Source: Bacteriovorax sp. (GTDB lineage: Bacteria > Bdellovibrionota > Bacteriovoracia > Bacteriovoracales > Bacteriovoracaceae). Taken from it: DNA of 33,374 nucleotides. Below the pieces are notes generated by a model. The model was not told the origin of the DNA. It searched no databases and worked only from the letters and a program-made list of their open reading frames with translations. How positions within the stretch are numbered: the first letter of the stretch is position 1; every line of letters begins with the position of its first letter. Below, one piece after another: positions 1 through 9,024 of the stretch. The stretch lies in contig JACMNL010000011.1 in assembly GCA_014378525.1 (NCBI GenBank), positions 1 through 33,374 of the forward strand, written 5' to 3'. Position numbers and translations under genes: made by a program.

Positions 1-729
1 ATGATCATGCGTGCACTTAACGATCTTCCTAACGATACACATTTTTATATTCCTGCATTTTCAATTATGCATGAGCATGAAGGTGTTCGAATTGCAAAAC
101 TTAACGGCTCCGATGACGTCGTAAAATTCTGGGACAAACATCTGGTGCAACCTCTGGCCAATGCCATGGCAGAATATTTTGCAGTGACAGGAGCTTGGTA
201 CGATTCTCCACACGCACAGAATTTTTTAATAGAACTGGATTCTGAAATGAAACCTACCGGAAGAGTTGTCCTGCGTGATCTCGGTGATTCTTATCTGCTG
301 GAAGATTTTGTTAAAAACACAAATTTTGCGTGGATCATGAAAGACTGGGAAGAAGGAAAAGTTGTATCCGGAAAGATGAATACAGGAATTGGTTTTCTTC
401 ACGGCAATGAATCTGACAGCTGGTTAAAGGGTCTGGAGTACAAAGAGTACGGCTGGAACTTTTACAGAACGTTTGAAAAAAGATTTTCCGAAATATCCGG
501 CGTTCCACAAAAAGAACTTATCAAAACAGACTCAAAAGAAGTTTTGTATTCGTACACTAGAAAAGTTTATCCCACGACCTCGGATGCATGGAAGCACTAC
601 TCTCACTTCGCTAATTGTATGAATGGTGAAGCTAAAACTCTTACAGGCGAAAAATGCCCTGAGCTGTACTTAAAATATCAAAGTAAAATCGACTGCATGA
701 AAGGCGCTCAGCTCATCATCAACAACTAA
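1..729 (+). CDS. Probable siderophore synthetase (IucA/IucC-like) C-terminal part, 5' partial
   Basis: The reading frame is open from the first base of the window, so the N-terminus is probably outside and the ATG at position 1 may be internal. Residues about 70-100 contain a His-Ala-Gln-Asn segment followed by 'GRVVLRDLGD'. This resembles the conserved nucleotide-binding region of IucA/IucC-type siderophore synthetases, which condense carboxylates with amines or alcohols using ATP in the cytoplasm. The C-terminal 60 residues contain several Cys and Tyr but no motif I recognise. The stop overlaps the oxyR stop on the other strand by 4 bp, so there is no room for a terminator between them. The family call rests on one motif region and is tentative. 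Confidence 0.5.
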   Translation: MIMRALNDLPNDTHFYIPAFSIMHEHEGVRIAKLNGSDDVVKFWDKHLVQPLANAMAEYFAVTGAWYDSPHAQNFLIELDSEMKPTGRVVLRDLGDSYLLEDFVKNTNFAWIMKDWEEGKVVSGKMNTGIGFLHGNESDSWLKGLEYKEYGWNFYRTFEKRFSEISGVPQKELIKTDSKEVLYSYTRKVYPTTSDAWKHYSHFANCMNGEAKTLTGEKCPELYLKYQSKIDCMKGAQLIINN

Positions 730-1673
730 GCATCAATCGAAATGATTTCGTAATTTTTCTTCTTCATCGACGTCAAGCTGTCCGGAAGGTGTTCGATAAT
801 TGATTCTTCGAGTGCGCTGATAATTTTCTCTTTCAGGAATATGCGATTATGCACAAGAGAAACTTCTCTTGTAGGAACCGGCGTCTGGAAATCCCTTACG
901 TGAGTCATCTCTTCTTTAGAAAGATTTAAAACTGCAAGATGCGGGAGCAAAGTATACCCGCTGCTATTCGTAACCATGTTCTTTAGTGTTTCAAGGTTTC
1001 CGCTTTCGAATTTTAAATTGTCGTGAAGTCCGTGATCGCGTGAAACTTTGCAGAGATTTAAAACCTGCTGTCTGAAGCAGTGCCCTTCGTTAAGCAGCCA
1101 AACGTCGGATGTATCCAGGTCTTTATCTTTGATTTTTGTTTTTTTCAGAAGATGATGATCAGTTGAAGCGAATACAGAAAATGGCTCGTGAAATAAAACG
1201 CGTTCAATAAAGTTTTCACCCTTAATAGGTGTAACCAGCAGGCCGGCGTCGATTTCATCTTTGCCTAAAAGTTCGATGATATCTTCTGTTTTATATTCTT
1301 CAATCGTAAGATTTACATCAGGGTATTTTTGTACGAAGTCACCTGCAAAAAGCGGGATCACGTAGGGCGCAAGTGTCGGGATAACTCCCAGTCTAAAGTT
1401 CCCTCTCACATCACCTTTATTTGAATCAATGATAGCAAAAATCTTTTTATACTCGCGAAGGACCAGTCTCGCCTGGGTAATGATCTGCTGGCCTTCATCA
1501 GTCGGCAAAATAGGATTTTTTGAGCGGTCGAAAATCACGACTCCCAATTCTTCCTCTGCTTTCTGCAATTGCATACTAAGGGTTGGCTGGGTCACATTGC
1601 AAGCTTTGGCAGCTTTTCCAAAGTGACGGAATTTATCGACGGCAAGTACGTATTCTAATTGTGTTATTGTCAT
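726..1673 (-). CDS. oxyR: Hydrogen peroxide-sensing LysR-type regulator OxyR
   Basis: A 315-residue LysR-type transcription factor. The N-terminal winged helix-turn-helix spans residues about 1-60 (LysR signature around 'FGKAAKACNVTQPTLS'), and the effector domain follows from about residue 90. The OxyR redox centre is present: Cys199 in 'GHCFRQQ' and Cys208 in 'NLCKV', with the same 9-residue spacing and numbering as E. coli OxyR. In the family, peroxide forms a disulfide between them and the protein then activates antioxidant genes. No catalase or alkyl hydroperoxide reductase gene lies next to it here. The gene is divergent from the downstream cysteine peptidase and tail-to-tail with the siderophore synthetase-like gene, sharing 4 bp. 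Confidence 0.9.
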   Translation of the reverse strand: MTITQLEYVLAVDKFRHFGKAAKACNVTQPTLSMQLQKAEEELGVVIFDRSKNPILPTDEGQQIITQARLVLREYKKIFAIIDSNKGDVRGNFRLGVIPTLAPYVIPLFAGDFVQKYPDVNLTIEEYKTEDIIELLGKDEIDAGLLVTPIKGENFIERVLFHEPFSVFASTDHHLLKKTKIKDKDLDTSDVWLLNEGHCFRQQVLNLCKVSRDHGLHDNLKFESGNLETLKNMVTNSSGYTLLPHLAVLNLSKEEMTHVRDFQTPVPTREVSLVHNRIFLKEKIISALEESIIEHLPDSLTSMKKKNYEIISIDA

Positions 1674-1814
1674 AGATTTAGTCTATCGGAAATAGAATCT
1701 GATGGCCAGCCGTAAAAGAGCGTCTAAAAAATGTACGGCCACTATAAAGATTTCACTGGAAACCATGCCTTTATCACCATGATTTATAATGAAAAGAAAA
1801 CCCGAGAGGACTCT

Positions 1815-2765
1815 ATGAACTGGCGTAAATCAACATTACTGGTATTAAGTTTATGCCTTAGTCATTCAAGTTTCGCGTTTGATTTTTCTAAAAAAGCATC
1901 GAAGGAATGCTCACCGGTAGATTTGCGTGCAAGCTTAGGTGCTGTTCGCAATCAGGGTTCTGCAGGATGGTGTTTCGCCTACGCTACTGCTGAACTACTC
2001 TCATACAAAATTGAAAAGAAAATTTCTGCTGCTGAGCTTGCTTTAAACTTTTATATTAAAATGCCAGAGATGCCTCGTGGAGATTTTTTATCATCGGTTG
2101 CCGGTGGTAACGACATGGGTGCCATGACTTATTCGTCGAATGGTTTTTGTGCTGAAGAAGATATGCCTTCTGAAAATTACAAAGTTCCTAAAGAATGTTT
2201 AAAAAGTGGAAAGGCCCTAGAGACTCTGGATATCATCAGACTGATCGAAAATATCCACCAGACAATGCCTTCAACTCTGACAGCTTGTCAGGTAAATATT
2301 GTTTCTTCATTATTTAAAAATTTAAATGCCAGTGAAATCCAGGCGAAACTACTGGACAGAAAATTAACATCGCTGGAAAAAATCAGCGACCTGAAAGATA
2401 CAAATTGTGCAGCCAAAAGAATCAAGCCTGCAAAAAAATTAAAAATGCGCAGTGGTCTTGAAAGTCATGACAACTCTATTCTAGATATAGATAAACAGCT
2501 GGATGTTAAAAATCCAGTGTCATTAAACTACAATGCAAATTTTCTTGTGAAGAATTCTAATCCAAATGAAATCGGAAATCATTATTCGGTTATCGTTGGA
2601 AGACGTAAAAGTGCAAGTTCATGTCAGTACCTGATCAGAAACTCATGGGGTCCGGATTGCAGCATCTATCCTGCACCTTTCAATACACAATGTGAGCAGG
2701 GAAATATCTGGGTTGATGAAAACGTTTTGTTGAAATCAATTATCGATGTTCATTTCATGCAATAA
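1815..2765 (+). CDS. Secreted papain-like (C1A) cysteine peptidase
   Basis: A 316-residue protein starting with a signal peptide ('MNWRKSTLLVLSLCLS...SSFAF'). The start at 1815 is preferred because GAGAGGA lies 4 bases upstream and the signal peptide begins there; the frame is open further upstream, to 1731, without such support. The papain-family catalytic set is visible: oxyanion Gln and nucleophile Cys in 'NQGSAGWCFAY', His in 'GNHYSVIVG', and Asn in 'RNSWG'. The first Cys of the usual CGSC motif is replaced by Ala, so one classical disulfide is missing. The roughly 180 residues between Cys and His are unlike standard papains and include a Lys-rich stretch. It probably degrades proteins in the periplasm or outside the cell. 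Its last 16 bp overlap ykoC on the other strand. Confidence 0.85.
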   Translation: MNWRKSTLLVLSLCLSHSSFAFDFSKKASKECSPVDLRASLGAVRNQGSAGWCFAYATAELLSYKIEKKISAAELALNFYIKMPEMPRGDFLSSVAGGNDMGAMTYSSNGFCAEEDMPSENYKVPKECLKSGKALETLDIIRLIENIHQTMPSTLTACQVNIVSSLFKNLNASEIQAKLLDRKLTSLEKISDLKDTNCAAKRIKPAKKLKMRSGLESHDNSILDIDKQLDVKNPVSLNYNANFLVKNSNPNEIGNHYSVIVGRRKSASSCQYLIRNSWGPDCSIYPAPFNTQCEQGNIWVDENVLLKSIIDVHFMQ

Positions 2766-3484
2766 GCAAGTACAACAATGACAATCAGACCTAACCAAAA
2801 CCCTCGCATCCACTTTCGGTCGGTAACTGATAATTCGTAACCAAAGTAAAAACTTTTATTGGGATTAAGACCTCTCGTAACTAATGAGAGTGATCCTCGT
2901 TGAGAATGCCTGATAGCAAATACCAGAAGTGGAAATAAAGTAAATAAACGATCCCACCATCCGAGACCTCTGAAGCGTGCACTTAAACGGATGCGGTCAA
3001 ACTCTTCTTTAAAAAGCAAAATTGAATTCAAGGCGATGAGTAAAGGGTATCCCATAAAGACTTTAAGTCCTTTGTGGATAATCAGGTAAAGAATCACTTT
3101 GGTGTAAGCGATGGCATATGTTGAGCTCATTGAAACCAGGGACAATAAAAACAATCGTGCAAAGTTTTTAAGGCCATTAAAGAGAGCGGCCTTATAAAAT
3201 GTCATTGAACCAATTGTGATCTGCTCTCCTACCTGTAGTTTTTCTCCCGGGTATAGAAGATTTAAAAGTAAAAAAAGAAAAGCAAAACTGAAAGCAAAGA
3301 TGCCCAGCTTAAGCAGTGTGCTGTTTTGCAGACCATTTTTCCTAAAAAGATATAAAAGAAAAACTGCCATGATGAAATTTAAGGGAATCACGCTTGAAGC
3401 AAGCAAAAAGATGAGTCCGAAGCAGCTCATGATGAGCAGATACCAGGAATGGATAAATTCTGCTTTAGGTTCGAGGAATTTCAT
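2750..3484 (-). CDS. ykoC: ECF transporter transmembrane component YkoC (EcfT type)
   Basis: A 244-residue integral membrane protein, with hydrophobic segments near residues 12-48, 60-78, 105-130, 138-160, 180-198 and 228-243. Between the later segments are two Ala/Ser-Arg-Gly-like motifs ('SARFRG' and 'VTRGL'), which in EcfT proteins form the coupling helices that dock on the ATPases. The start overlaps the end of ykoD by 20 bp, so translation is probably coupled. With ykoE and ykoD it forms a complete dedicated ECF importer. The TPP riboswitch upstream of ykoE makes thiamine or its hydroxymethylpyrimidine (HMP) precursor the likely substrate. No terminator is visible, because the gene runs 16 bp into the 3' end of the convergent peptidase gene. 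Confidence 0.8.
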   Translation of the reverse strand: MKFLEPKAEFIHSWYLLIMSCFGLIFLLASSVIPLNFIMAVFLLYLFRKNGLQNSTLLKLGIFAFSFAFLFLLLNLLYPGEKLQVGEQITIGSMTFYKAALFNGLKNFARLFLLSLVSMSSTYAIAYTKVILYLIIHKGLKVFMGYPLLIALNSILLFKEEFDRIRLSARFRGLGWWDRLFTLFPLLVFAIRHSQRGSLSLVTRGLNPNKSFYFGYELSVTDRKWMRGFWLGLIVIVVLAYCMK

Positions 3485-4850
3485 TCAATCCTCCGTCTTT
3501 TAAAACCAGCACTCTGTCGGCCACATCATAAATTAATGAATCATCATGAGAGATCATGATTTGCACCAGCCCGTGTTTTTTTAATTCACGGATTAAGGCC
3601 GTTATTTGTTCGATCGATTCCTGGTCCTGACCAAATGTCGGCTCATCATATAGGAAAATACTTTTCCCCAGGAAAACTGTCATCAAAATGGATAAGCGTC
3701 TTTTCTCTCCTTCCGACAAGAGAAAAGGAGACTTCTGGAGATCGATATCTTTAAAAAATCTTTTGAGAAGGTCATCCTTTAAAATATCGATGCTGGTGTT
3801 TTTAAAACTTTGCTTTAACTCTTCACCGATTGTATCAAAGAAAAAATGGTTTTCCGGATTTTGAAAAATAAAACCAACATTATGAAAATTTTTATTATTC
3901 ACAAATTCTTTGTTACTAAATTTTGTAACGATCTTTCCTGAGTCCGGGTTAACAATTCCTGAAATCAATTTAAACAGAGTACTTTTGCCTGCACCATTTG
4001 CACCCTTGATTGCAATGACTTCACCACTTAAAAAAGTAGCATTCACATCTTTTAAGAGAGGAATGTTTTTATGATAAGTGTAGCTGACATTTTCCATGTC
4101 GATTTGTAAATTTTTCTCAACCTGCAGGATCGGCAAGTCAATCGACTGAATCTTTTTAATCTTCAGTTTATTTAATGAACTCTCAGAAATTTTTCCGTTT
4201 GAATCCACTTCAATCATGCGGTTAATGAGTGGCTTAATCTCTTCGAGATGATGATCGACAATAATTAAAAGCCTCTCGCCTTTAATGATCTTTAAAAAAT
4301 TATAAAACTCTGCACGTGACTCCGGATCCAGAAATGCTGTCGGCTCATCCAGCAGCAAAACTTCCGGGCCGATCGCCAGCATTGAAGACAGCACCAGCTT
4401 CTGGCACTCTCCATTGGATAACTGCGAGGTTTTTTTTCCCCAGATATTTTTCAACCCAAAAAGTTTTTCAAATTTTTCTTTCTGAATATTCATCTCTTCG
4501 CGGGTGAAATTAAAATTTTCCATAGAAAATAGAAATTCTTCCTCTGTTGTTGGGTAAATCAGCTGTGAAAAAGGATTCTGGAACAGATAAAGAATCTTCT
4601 TTAAATTTTCCTGAAAGTTTATTCCGGTAAGTGGACGTCCTTCAAAGGTAATTTCTCCTTCTAAAGTACCGCTGGAATATTCAGGAATAATTCCTTTCAA
4701 TACTTTTAGGAACGTCGATTTTCCTCCGCCGGATGGCCCGGAAATCGCTATCGTTTCATTGCGATTAAACTCCAGCGTATTCTCCAGAAATATTTTTTGA
4801 GCTTTTCCACTTTTATTGAATGTGTATGAAAACGGCGATAGTTTATACAT
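3465..4850 (-). CDS. ykoD: Fused duplicated ECF/YkoD-type ABC transporter ATPase
   Basis: A 461-residue protein with two complete ABC ATPase domains in tandem. Domain 1 has Walker A 'GPSGGGKST' (residues 38-46), signature 'LSNGE' (about 144-148), Walker B 'VLLLDEPTAFLD' and an H-loop 'IIVDHH'. Domain 2 has Walker A 'GANGAGKST' (283-291), signature 'LSEGEKRR' (379-386), Walker B 'IFLYDEP' and H-loop 'ISHD'. This fused arrangement is typical of YkoD; many ECF systems use two separate ATPases. It powers uptake through YkoC and YkoE at the inner face of the cytoplasmic membrane. It overlaps ykoE by 8 bp and ykoC by 20 bp, so the three genes are very likely one transcript under the TPP riboswitch. 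Confidence 0.9.
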   Translation of the reverse strand: MYKLSPFSYTFNKSGKAQKIFLENTLEFNRNETIAISGPSGGGKSTFLKVLKGIIPEYSSGTLEGEITFEGRPLTGINFQENLKKILYLFQNPFSQLIYPTTEEEFLFSMENFNFTREEMNIQKEKFEKLFGLKNIWGKKTSQLSNGECQKLVLSSMLAIGPEVLLLDEPTAFLDPESRAEFYNFLKIIKGERLLIIVDHHLEEIKPLINRMIEVDSNGKISESSLNKLKIKKIQSIDLPILQVEKNLQIDMENVSYTYHKNIPLLKDVNATFLSGEVIAIKGANGAGKSTLFKLISGIVNPDSGKIVTKFSNKEFVNNKNFHNVGFIFQNPENHFFFDTIGEELKQSFKNTSIDILKDDLLKRFFKDIDLQKSPFLLSEGEKRRLSILMTVFLGKSIFLYDEPTFGQDQESIEQITALIRELKKHGLVQIMISHDDSLIYDVADRVLVLKDGGLNEIPRT

Positions 4851-5439
4851 GTTGATCTTTGGCGATTAAAAACTGATCCAGGATTCCCAGACGCACCAGT
4901 CGTTTTCCCAATAGAAAACTTAAAACACCCGCAAATAAAATAGATGACAGTATAAAGGTAGAAATCTGAATCAAATTAAAATTCATGCTCAGAGATTTGT
5001 AGTCATATAAAAAATAATCGAGCGTATAACTGAACACAGATGATAAAGCAGCGGCCAGCATGAGGACAAAAAGATTCCATTTTCTATAGGCAAAAATGAA
5101 GAAAATGATTTCTGCTCCAAGGCCTTGAACAATTCCCCACACCACCGACATGAGACCCCAGTGTGTCAGTAAACTTTCAACAAAGGCGGCCATGATGCTT
5201 GCAAGAAGTGCAATGCCCGGCTTTCGAACTATATGCGGAACTAAAACAGAGGCGAGTATCCAGAACCCTGCGACTAAATAACTTAATCCTGATAATTTTA
5301 AAAATGGTTTTGCTAAATCGTAAATGAAAGTCCAGCCCCAGAATGCGACACCTAATGCCACAGCGAGTACGAGTGTGAGAACGATTTCAAAAATGGTGAT
5401 TGATTTTAAAGCAGTGACAGTACGCGAGTAGATGTTCAT
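4843..5439 (-). CDS. ykoE: ECF substrate-binding membrane component YkoE (thiamine/HMP)
   Basis: A 198-residue polytopic membrane protein with about six hydrophobic segments. The stretch 'VRKPGIALLASIMAAFVE' followed by 'WGIVQGLGAEIIFF' and 'YRKWN' is characteristic of the YkoE family (S component of the YkoEDC transporter). YkoE gives the complex its specificity, in Bacillus attributed to thiamine and HMP. The assignment is strengthened by a TPP riboswitch whose 3' strand overlaps the Shine-Dalgarno sequence (AGGAAAGG) of this gene. It is the first gene of the operon and overlaps ykoD by 8 bp. Which substrate the protein prefers cannot be read from the sequence. Confidence 0.87.
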   Translation of the reverse strand: MNIYSRTVTALKSITIFEIVLTLVLAVALGVAFWGWTFIYDLAKPFLKLSGLSYLVAGFWILASVLVPHIVRKPGIALLASIMAAFVESLLTHWGLMSVVWGIVQGLGAEIIFFIFAYRKWNLFVLMLAAALSSVFSYTLDYFLYDYKSLSMNFNLIQISTFILSSILFAGVLSFLLGKRLVRLGILDQFLIAKDQHV

Positions 5440-5450
5440 ATTTTTCCTTT

Positions 5451-5520
5451 CCTACGCAGGCATTATCCTGGTCAGGTGCGAGGGTATTTCTCAGGCCAAT
5501 TTTATTGACCACCCCTAGGT
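5451..5520 (-). promoter_or_regulatory. TPP (THI-box) riboswitch of ykoEDC
   Basis: Read on the minus strand, the segment has the THI-box conserved blocks in order: CTAGGGGTGG, a variable hairpin (GGTCAAT/ATTGGCC), CCTGAGA, ACCC, ACCTGACC, GGATAATGCC and GCGTAGG. P1 pairs CCTA near the 5' end with TAGG near the 3' end. The 3' P1 strand runs into AGGAAAGG, the ribosome binding site of ykoE, 12 bases before its ATG. Thiamine pyrophosphate binding should therefore hide the site and shut off translation. There is no U-tract hairpin between aptamer and gene, so translational rather than transcriptional control is likely (inference). Confidence 0.95.
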
Positions 5521-5654
5521 TGATTTGTTGAATCTGAGTTTAGCGAATTGATAGACATATAGCAATAAAAACCTCTCCATTTTTCTTTGCATACCCAGTG
5601 AAAAAGGCATAACCTACTCGGGTCGTAAATATTCCATAAACAAAAGGATTGACC

Positions 5655-7976
5655 GTGAGTAATCAACGAAATGATCGCACTGACGCAGATGAAAAAAGAC
5701 AGCAAGCACTCGACTACCATTCGGAAGGGCGCCCTGGAAAAATCGAAGTCATTTCGACCAAACCAACCATGACATCAAATGATTTAACAAAGGCCTACTC
5801 TCCCGGTGTTGCCTGGCCATGCCTTGAGATCGCACGCGATCCTGAGCTTGCGTACAAGTACACTGCAAAAGGAAATCTTGTTGCCGTAATCTCGAATGGT
5901 ACTGCCGTTCTTGGTTTAGGAAACATAGGAGCTGTAGCTGGTAAACCGGTTATGGAAGGAAAAGGACTTTTGTTCAAACGCTTCGCTGACATCGATGTTT
6001 TCGACATCGAAGTTAACGAGAACACAGTTGAAGGAATGGTTAAAATTGTTTCAGCACTAGAGCCTACATTCGGTGGTGTAAACCTTGAAGACATTAAAGC
6101 TCCTGAGTGTTTTGAAATTGAAACTCAGCTCATTGAAAAAATGCAAATCCCGGTTTTCCACGATGACCAGCACGGAACTGCTATCATTGCGACAGCTGCA
6201 TTCTTAAATGCAATCGAGATCACTGGCAGAGATATTAAAAAAATTAAAGTTGTTGTATCAGGTGCCGGAGCTGCAGCGATCTCAGTTTCAAAATTATTTT
6301 TTGAACTTGGATTACCAAAAGCAAACCTACTAATGGTTGACTCAAATGGAGTCATTTATAAAGGCCGTACTGTTGGAATGAACAAATACAAAGAAGATTT
6401 CGCCGTAGAAACAAAAGCGCGCACACTTGCTGAAGCAATGAACGGCTGTGACTGCTTCGTTGGTCTTTCAGCTCGCGGACTTGTGACTTCTGATATGGTC
6501 GTAAGCATGGCAAAAGACCCTATTATTTTTGCAATGGCAAACCCTGAACCGGAAATTTATCCATCTGAAGTTCATGCTGTTCGTAACGATGCAATCATGG
6601 CGACCGGAAGATCAGATTTTCCAAATCAGGTTAACAACGTATTAGGATTCCCGTTCATCTTCCGTGGTGCTCTCGATGTAAGAGCAAAAAAAATTAACAT
6701 GGAAATGAAACTTGCTGCTGTTAAGGCGCTAGCTGAACTTGCAAAGGAAGAAGTTCCTGAAGAAGTAAAGATGGCCTACGGTGGAGAGGATTTTAAATTC
6801 GGAGTGAATTATTTAATTCCAAAACCATTCGATCCAAGAGTTCTTACACGTGTAACTCCTGCTGTAGCAAAAGCTGCAATGGATTCAGGTGTAGCGAGAA
6901 TCAACATTGACGATCTTCACGCATACGCCAGATCACTTGAAGGAAGAATGGGTAACACTGCTCACTTCATGAAATCTCTTCGCGACCGTCTTTCAACTTA
7001 CGTTGGCAAGTCTGGTAAAAAAGTAAAAGTCGTTTTTGCAGAAGGAACGAACACAAGAATTCTTCAAGCAGTTAAACAACTTATTGAAGAAGATAAAATC
7101 GAACCAATTCTTTTAGGAAGAAAAAAAGCGATCCATAAAAAAATGGATATGCTCGGCCTTGAACAATATAAAGACGATGTTCGTACAATTAATCCAAGAA
7201 AACATGAAGAATTTGAAAACTACGTTCGCGCTTACTCGAAAGAGAGACAGCGTAACGGTGTTTCAGTTTATCATGCTGAAGAACTTATGAGTCACCAGAA
7301 CTATTTCGGTTCGATGATGGTTAAGAACGGTCTTGCTGATGCTGTCATCGCGGGCCCGACATTAAACTACGCTGACTGCTTCCCTCCTCTGATGCACGTT
7401 CTTGGAACTGTAGATCACAAGAGTGCTGCAGGTATCTTCATCATGTCTTTCAAAAACCGCGTTCTGTTTTTCTCAGACTGCGCTGTTCAGATCGATCCGA
7501 CAGAAGAGCAGCTTTGTGAAACAGCTGCTGCGACAGCAGAACTTTTCAGAAAACTTATGAAACGCGAACCACGTATCGCTTTCCTGAGCTTCTCAAACTT
7601 CGGTTCTAACGATGACGTTAAAGCTAAGAAGATCAGAAATGCTGTTAAACTTACAAAGACTCGTTACCCGAACCTTCTGGTTGACGGTGAAATGCAGGCC
7701 GACGTTGCAGTTAATAAAGGATTAATGGATAAGTTATTTAGCTTCTCTACTTTAGACGGGCCAAGTGATATTCTTATTTTTCCTGATTTAAATTCTGCTA
7801 ACATTAGTTATAAACTATTAGCTCAACTTGGAAACGCGAACGCAATCGGACCAATTCTACTTCCAATGAATTCTCCGGCGAACATTATTCCAAGAACAGC
7901 AACTGTTACTGAAATTGTTAACATGTCAGTTCTATCTGCGCTGTTAACTGATAAAAAAATGAGTTTGAAGGAGTAA
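5655..7976 (+). CDS. maeB: NADP-type malic enzyme with phosphotransacetylase-like C-terminal domain
   Basis: A 773-residue MaeB-type malic enzyme, which oxidatively decarboxylates malate to pyruvate with NAD(P) in the cytoplasm. Residues about 1-430 are the malic domain: '[16 protein letters not shown]' near the N-terminus, '[10 protein letters not shown]' at the metal site and the nucleotide-binding 'SGAGAAAIS'. From about residue 445 the protein becomes a phosphotransacetylase-like domain ('[15 protein letters not shown]', 'GPTLNYAD', 'DGEMQADVA'), which in the family is usually regulatory and binds acetyl-CoA. Length matches the hybrid enzymes (E. coli MaeB about 759). GTG at 5655 is chosen as start because AAAAGGA ends 6 bases upstream; a TTG at 5649 directly abuts that site. 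It is the first gene of a run with ridA. Confidence 0.95.
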   Translation: MSNQRNDRTDADEKRQQALDYHSEGRPGKIEVISTKPTMTSNDLTKAYSPGVAWPCLEIARDPELAYKYTAKGNLVAVISNGTAVLGLGNIGAVAGKPVMEGKGLLFKRFADIDVFDIEVNENTVEGMVKIVSALEPTFGGVNLEDIKAPECFEIETQLIEKMQIPVFHDDQHGTAIIATAAFLNAIEITGRDIKKIKVVVSGAGAAAISVSKLFFELGLPKANLLMVDSNGVIYKGRTVGMNKYKEDFAVETKARTLAEAMNGCDCFVGLSARGLVTSDMVVSMAKDPIIFAMANPEPEIYPSEVHAVRNDAIMATGRSDFPNQVNNVLGFPFIFRGALDVRAKKINMEMKLAAVKALAELAKEEVPEEVKMAYGGEDFKFGVNYLIPKPFDPRVLTRVTPAVAKAAMDSGVARINIDDLHAYARSLEGRMGNTAHFMKSLRDRLSTYVGKSGKKVKVVFAEGTNTRILQAVKQLIEEDKIEPILLGRKKAIHKKMDMLGLEQYKDDVRTINPRKHEEFENYVRAYSKERQRNGVSVYHAEELMSHQNYFGSMMVKNGLADAVIAGPTLNYADCFPPLMHVLGTVDHKSAAGIFIMSFKNRVLFFSDCAVQIDPTEEQLCETAAATAELFRKLMKREPRIAFLSFSNFGSNDDVKAKKIRNAVKLTKTRYPNLLVDGEMQADVAVNKGLMDKLFSFSTLDGPSDILIFPDLNSANISYKLLAQLGNANAIGPILLPMNSPANIIPRTATVTEIVNMSVLSALLTDKKMSLKE

Positions 7977-7978
7977 TG

Positions 7979-8356
7979 ATGAATAAAATTATTGTAAACA
8001 CTGATAACGCTCCGGCAGCTGTGGGAACATACTCTCAAGGCGTAGCTGTAGACGGAACTTATTATTTCTCAGGACAAATCGGACTGGATCCAAAGACCGG
8101 CAATTTAGCAGAGGGATTCGTCCCTCAGCTAAACCAGGTCATGAAAAATATCGACGGTCTTTTAAACTCTCAAGGATTAACGAGAGAAAACATTGTAAAG
8201 ACATCAATCTTCTTAACTGACCTTAATAACTTTTCTGCAGTCAACGATGCGTACGTAGCTTTTTTTAAAGCTCCATACCCTGCGAGAAGTACTGTACAGG
8301 TTTCTGCACTACCAAAAGGTGCAATAGTTGAAATTGAAGTTATAGCGGCTAAGTAG
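7979..8356 (+). CDS. ridA: RidA (YjgF/YER057c/UK114) enamine/imine deaminase
   Basis: A 125-residue RidA-family protein of normal length. RidA hydrolyses reactive enamine/imine intermediates such as 2-aminoacrylate released by PLP enzymes, protecting cytoplasmic enzymes. Family marks are 'NAPAAVGTYSQG' near the N-terminus, 'SGQIGLDP', 'TSIFLTDL' and the C-terminal 'PARSTVQVSALPKGAIVEIE', containing the conserved catalytic-pocket Arg (Arg103) and Glu. The start lies 2 bp after the maeB stop. An ATG at 7976 overlaps that stop, but the ATG at 7979 is better spaced from the GGAG ribosome site. Translation is probably coupled to maeB. Confidence 0.95.
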   Translation: MNKIIVNTDNAPAAVGTYSQGVAVDGTYYFSGQIGLDPKTGNLAEGFVPQLNQVMKNIDGLLNSQGLTRENIVKTSIFLTDLNNFSAVNDAYVAFFKAPYPARSTVQVSALPKGAIVEIEVIAAK

Positions 8357-8361
8357 AAAAA

Positions 8362-9024
8362 ATGATTTTAAAAAGCAAATACGTTTTCGAATCTAAAGGC
8401 ACAAGAATGTACCGTCACTTTTTAAGTGCCGTTATCGTTCTTGCGTCTATTTTCTTATGTTACTCATTCGCCTGCGCGATTCTTTTACTCGATTCACGCA
8501 GCGAAAATAAAAACGCCATTGCCACTTTTGTTTCTACTCCCCCAGACCTGATCGTCGTTTTCACAGGCGGCCCGAAACGAATTGAATTCGCCGTAAAAAA
8601 AGCACAGGACTTCAAACAGCCCAATGTTTTCATCACAGGCGTTCATGAAAAAAATTCTGTTAAAACTTTAATGAACCCGATTGATCCAAAAGAAAACGAG
8701 CCGACTGAACATATCGAACTTGATTACGTTGCAAAAAACACAGTTGAAAACGTTATCTCAACTCTAAACTACCTTCGTAACAACCGCGGTCTTAACAAGA
8801 TTCTGGTCATCTCCAGCGACTATCACATTATGCGAATCAAAACGATCTTCAATGCTCTCGCAAAAGAAGACGAAAAATTCGAATTCTACTTCTCACCTGT
8901 CCCGTCAGACTGGTTGAGCCTGAGAAGCTACAAAATCCTCTACACAGAAGTTTTCAAGCTCGCTCGTACAAAGCTTTTTTTAATGTATTGGGATCAAAAA
9001 TCACCAATTCAAAATTTTTACTAA
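8362..9024 (+). CDS. DUF218 (YdcF/ElyC/SanA-like) membrane-anchored protein
   Basis: A 220-residue protein with one N-terminal membrane segment (residues about 18-42) and a DUF218 domain. The domain shows the motifs 'VVFTGGPKR', the downstream 'AKNTVENV' and 'VISSDYHIMR', matching the pattern of ElyC/SanA/YdcF proteins. Members are linked to envelope integrity and handling of undecaprenyl-linked precursors, but their reaction is not firmly known. It starts 5 bp after ridA. An internal ATG at 8407, preceded by AAAGG, is a credible alternative start that keeps the membrane segment. Its stop shares one base with the next gene (TAATG), suggesting coupled expression with a secreted serine hydrolase and hence a cell-wall role (inference). 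Confidence 0.8.
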   Translation: MILKSKYVFESKGTRMYRHFLSAVIVLASIFLCYSFACAILLLDSRSENKNAIATFVSTPPDLIVVFTGGPKRIEFAVKKAQDFKQPNVFITGVHEKNSVKTLMNPIDPKENEPTEHIELDYVAKNTVENVISTLNYLRNNRGLNKILVISSDYHIMRIKTIFNALAKEDEKFEFYFSPVPSDWLSLRSYKILYTEVFKLARTKLFLMYWDQKSPIQNFY

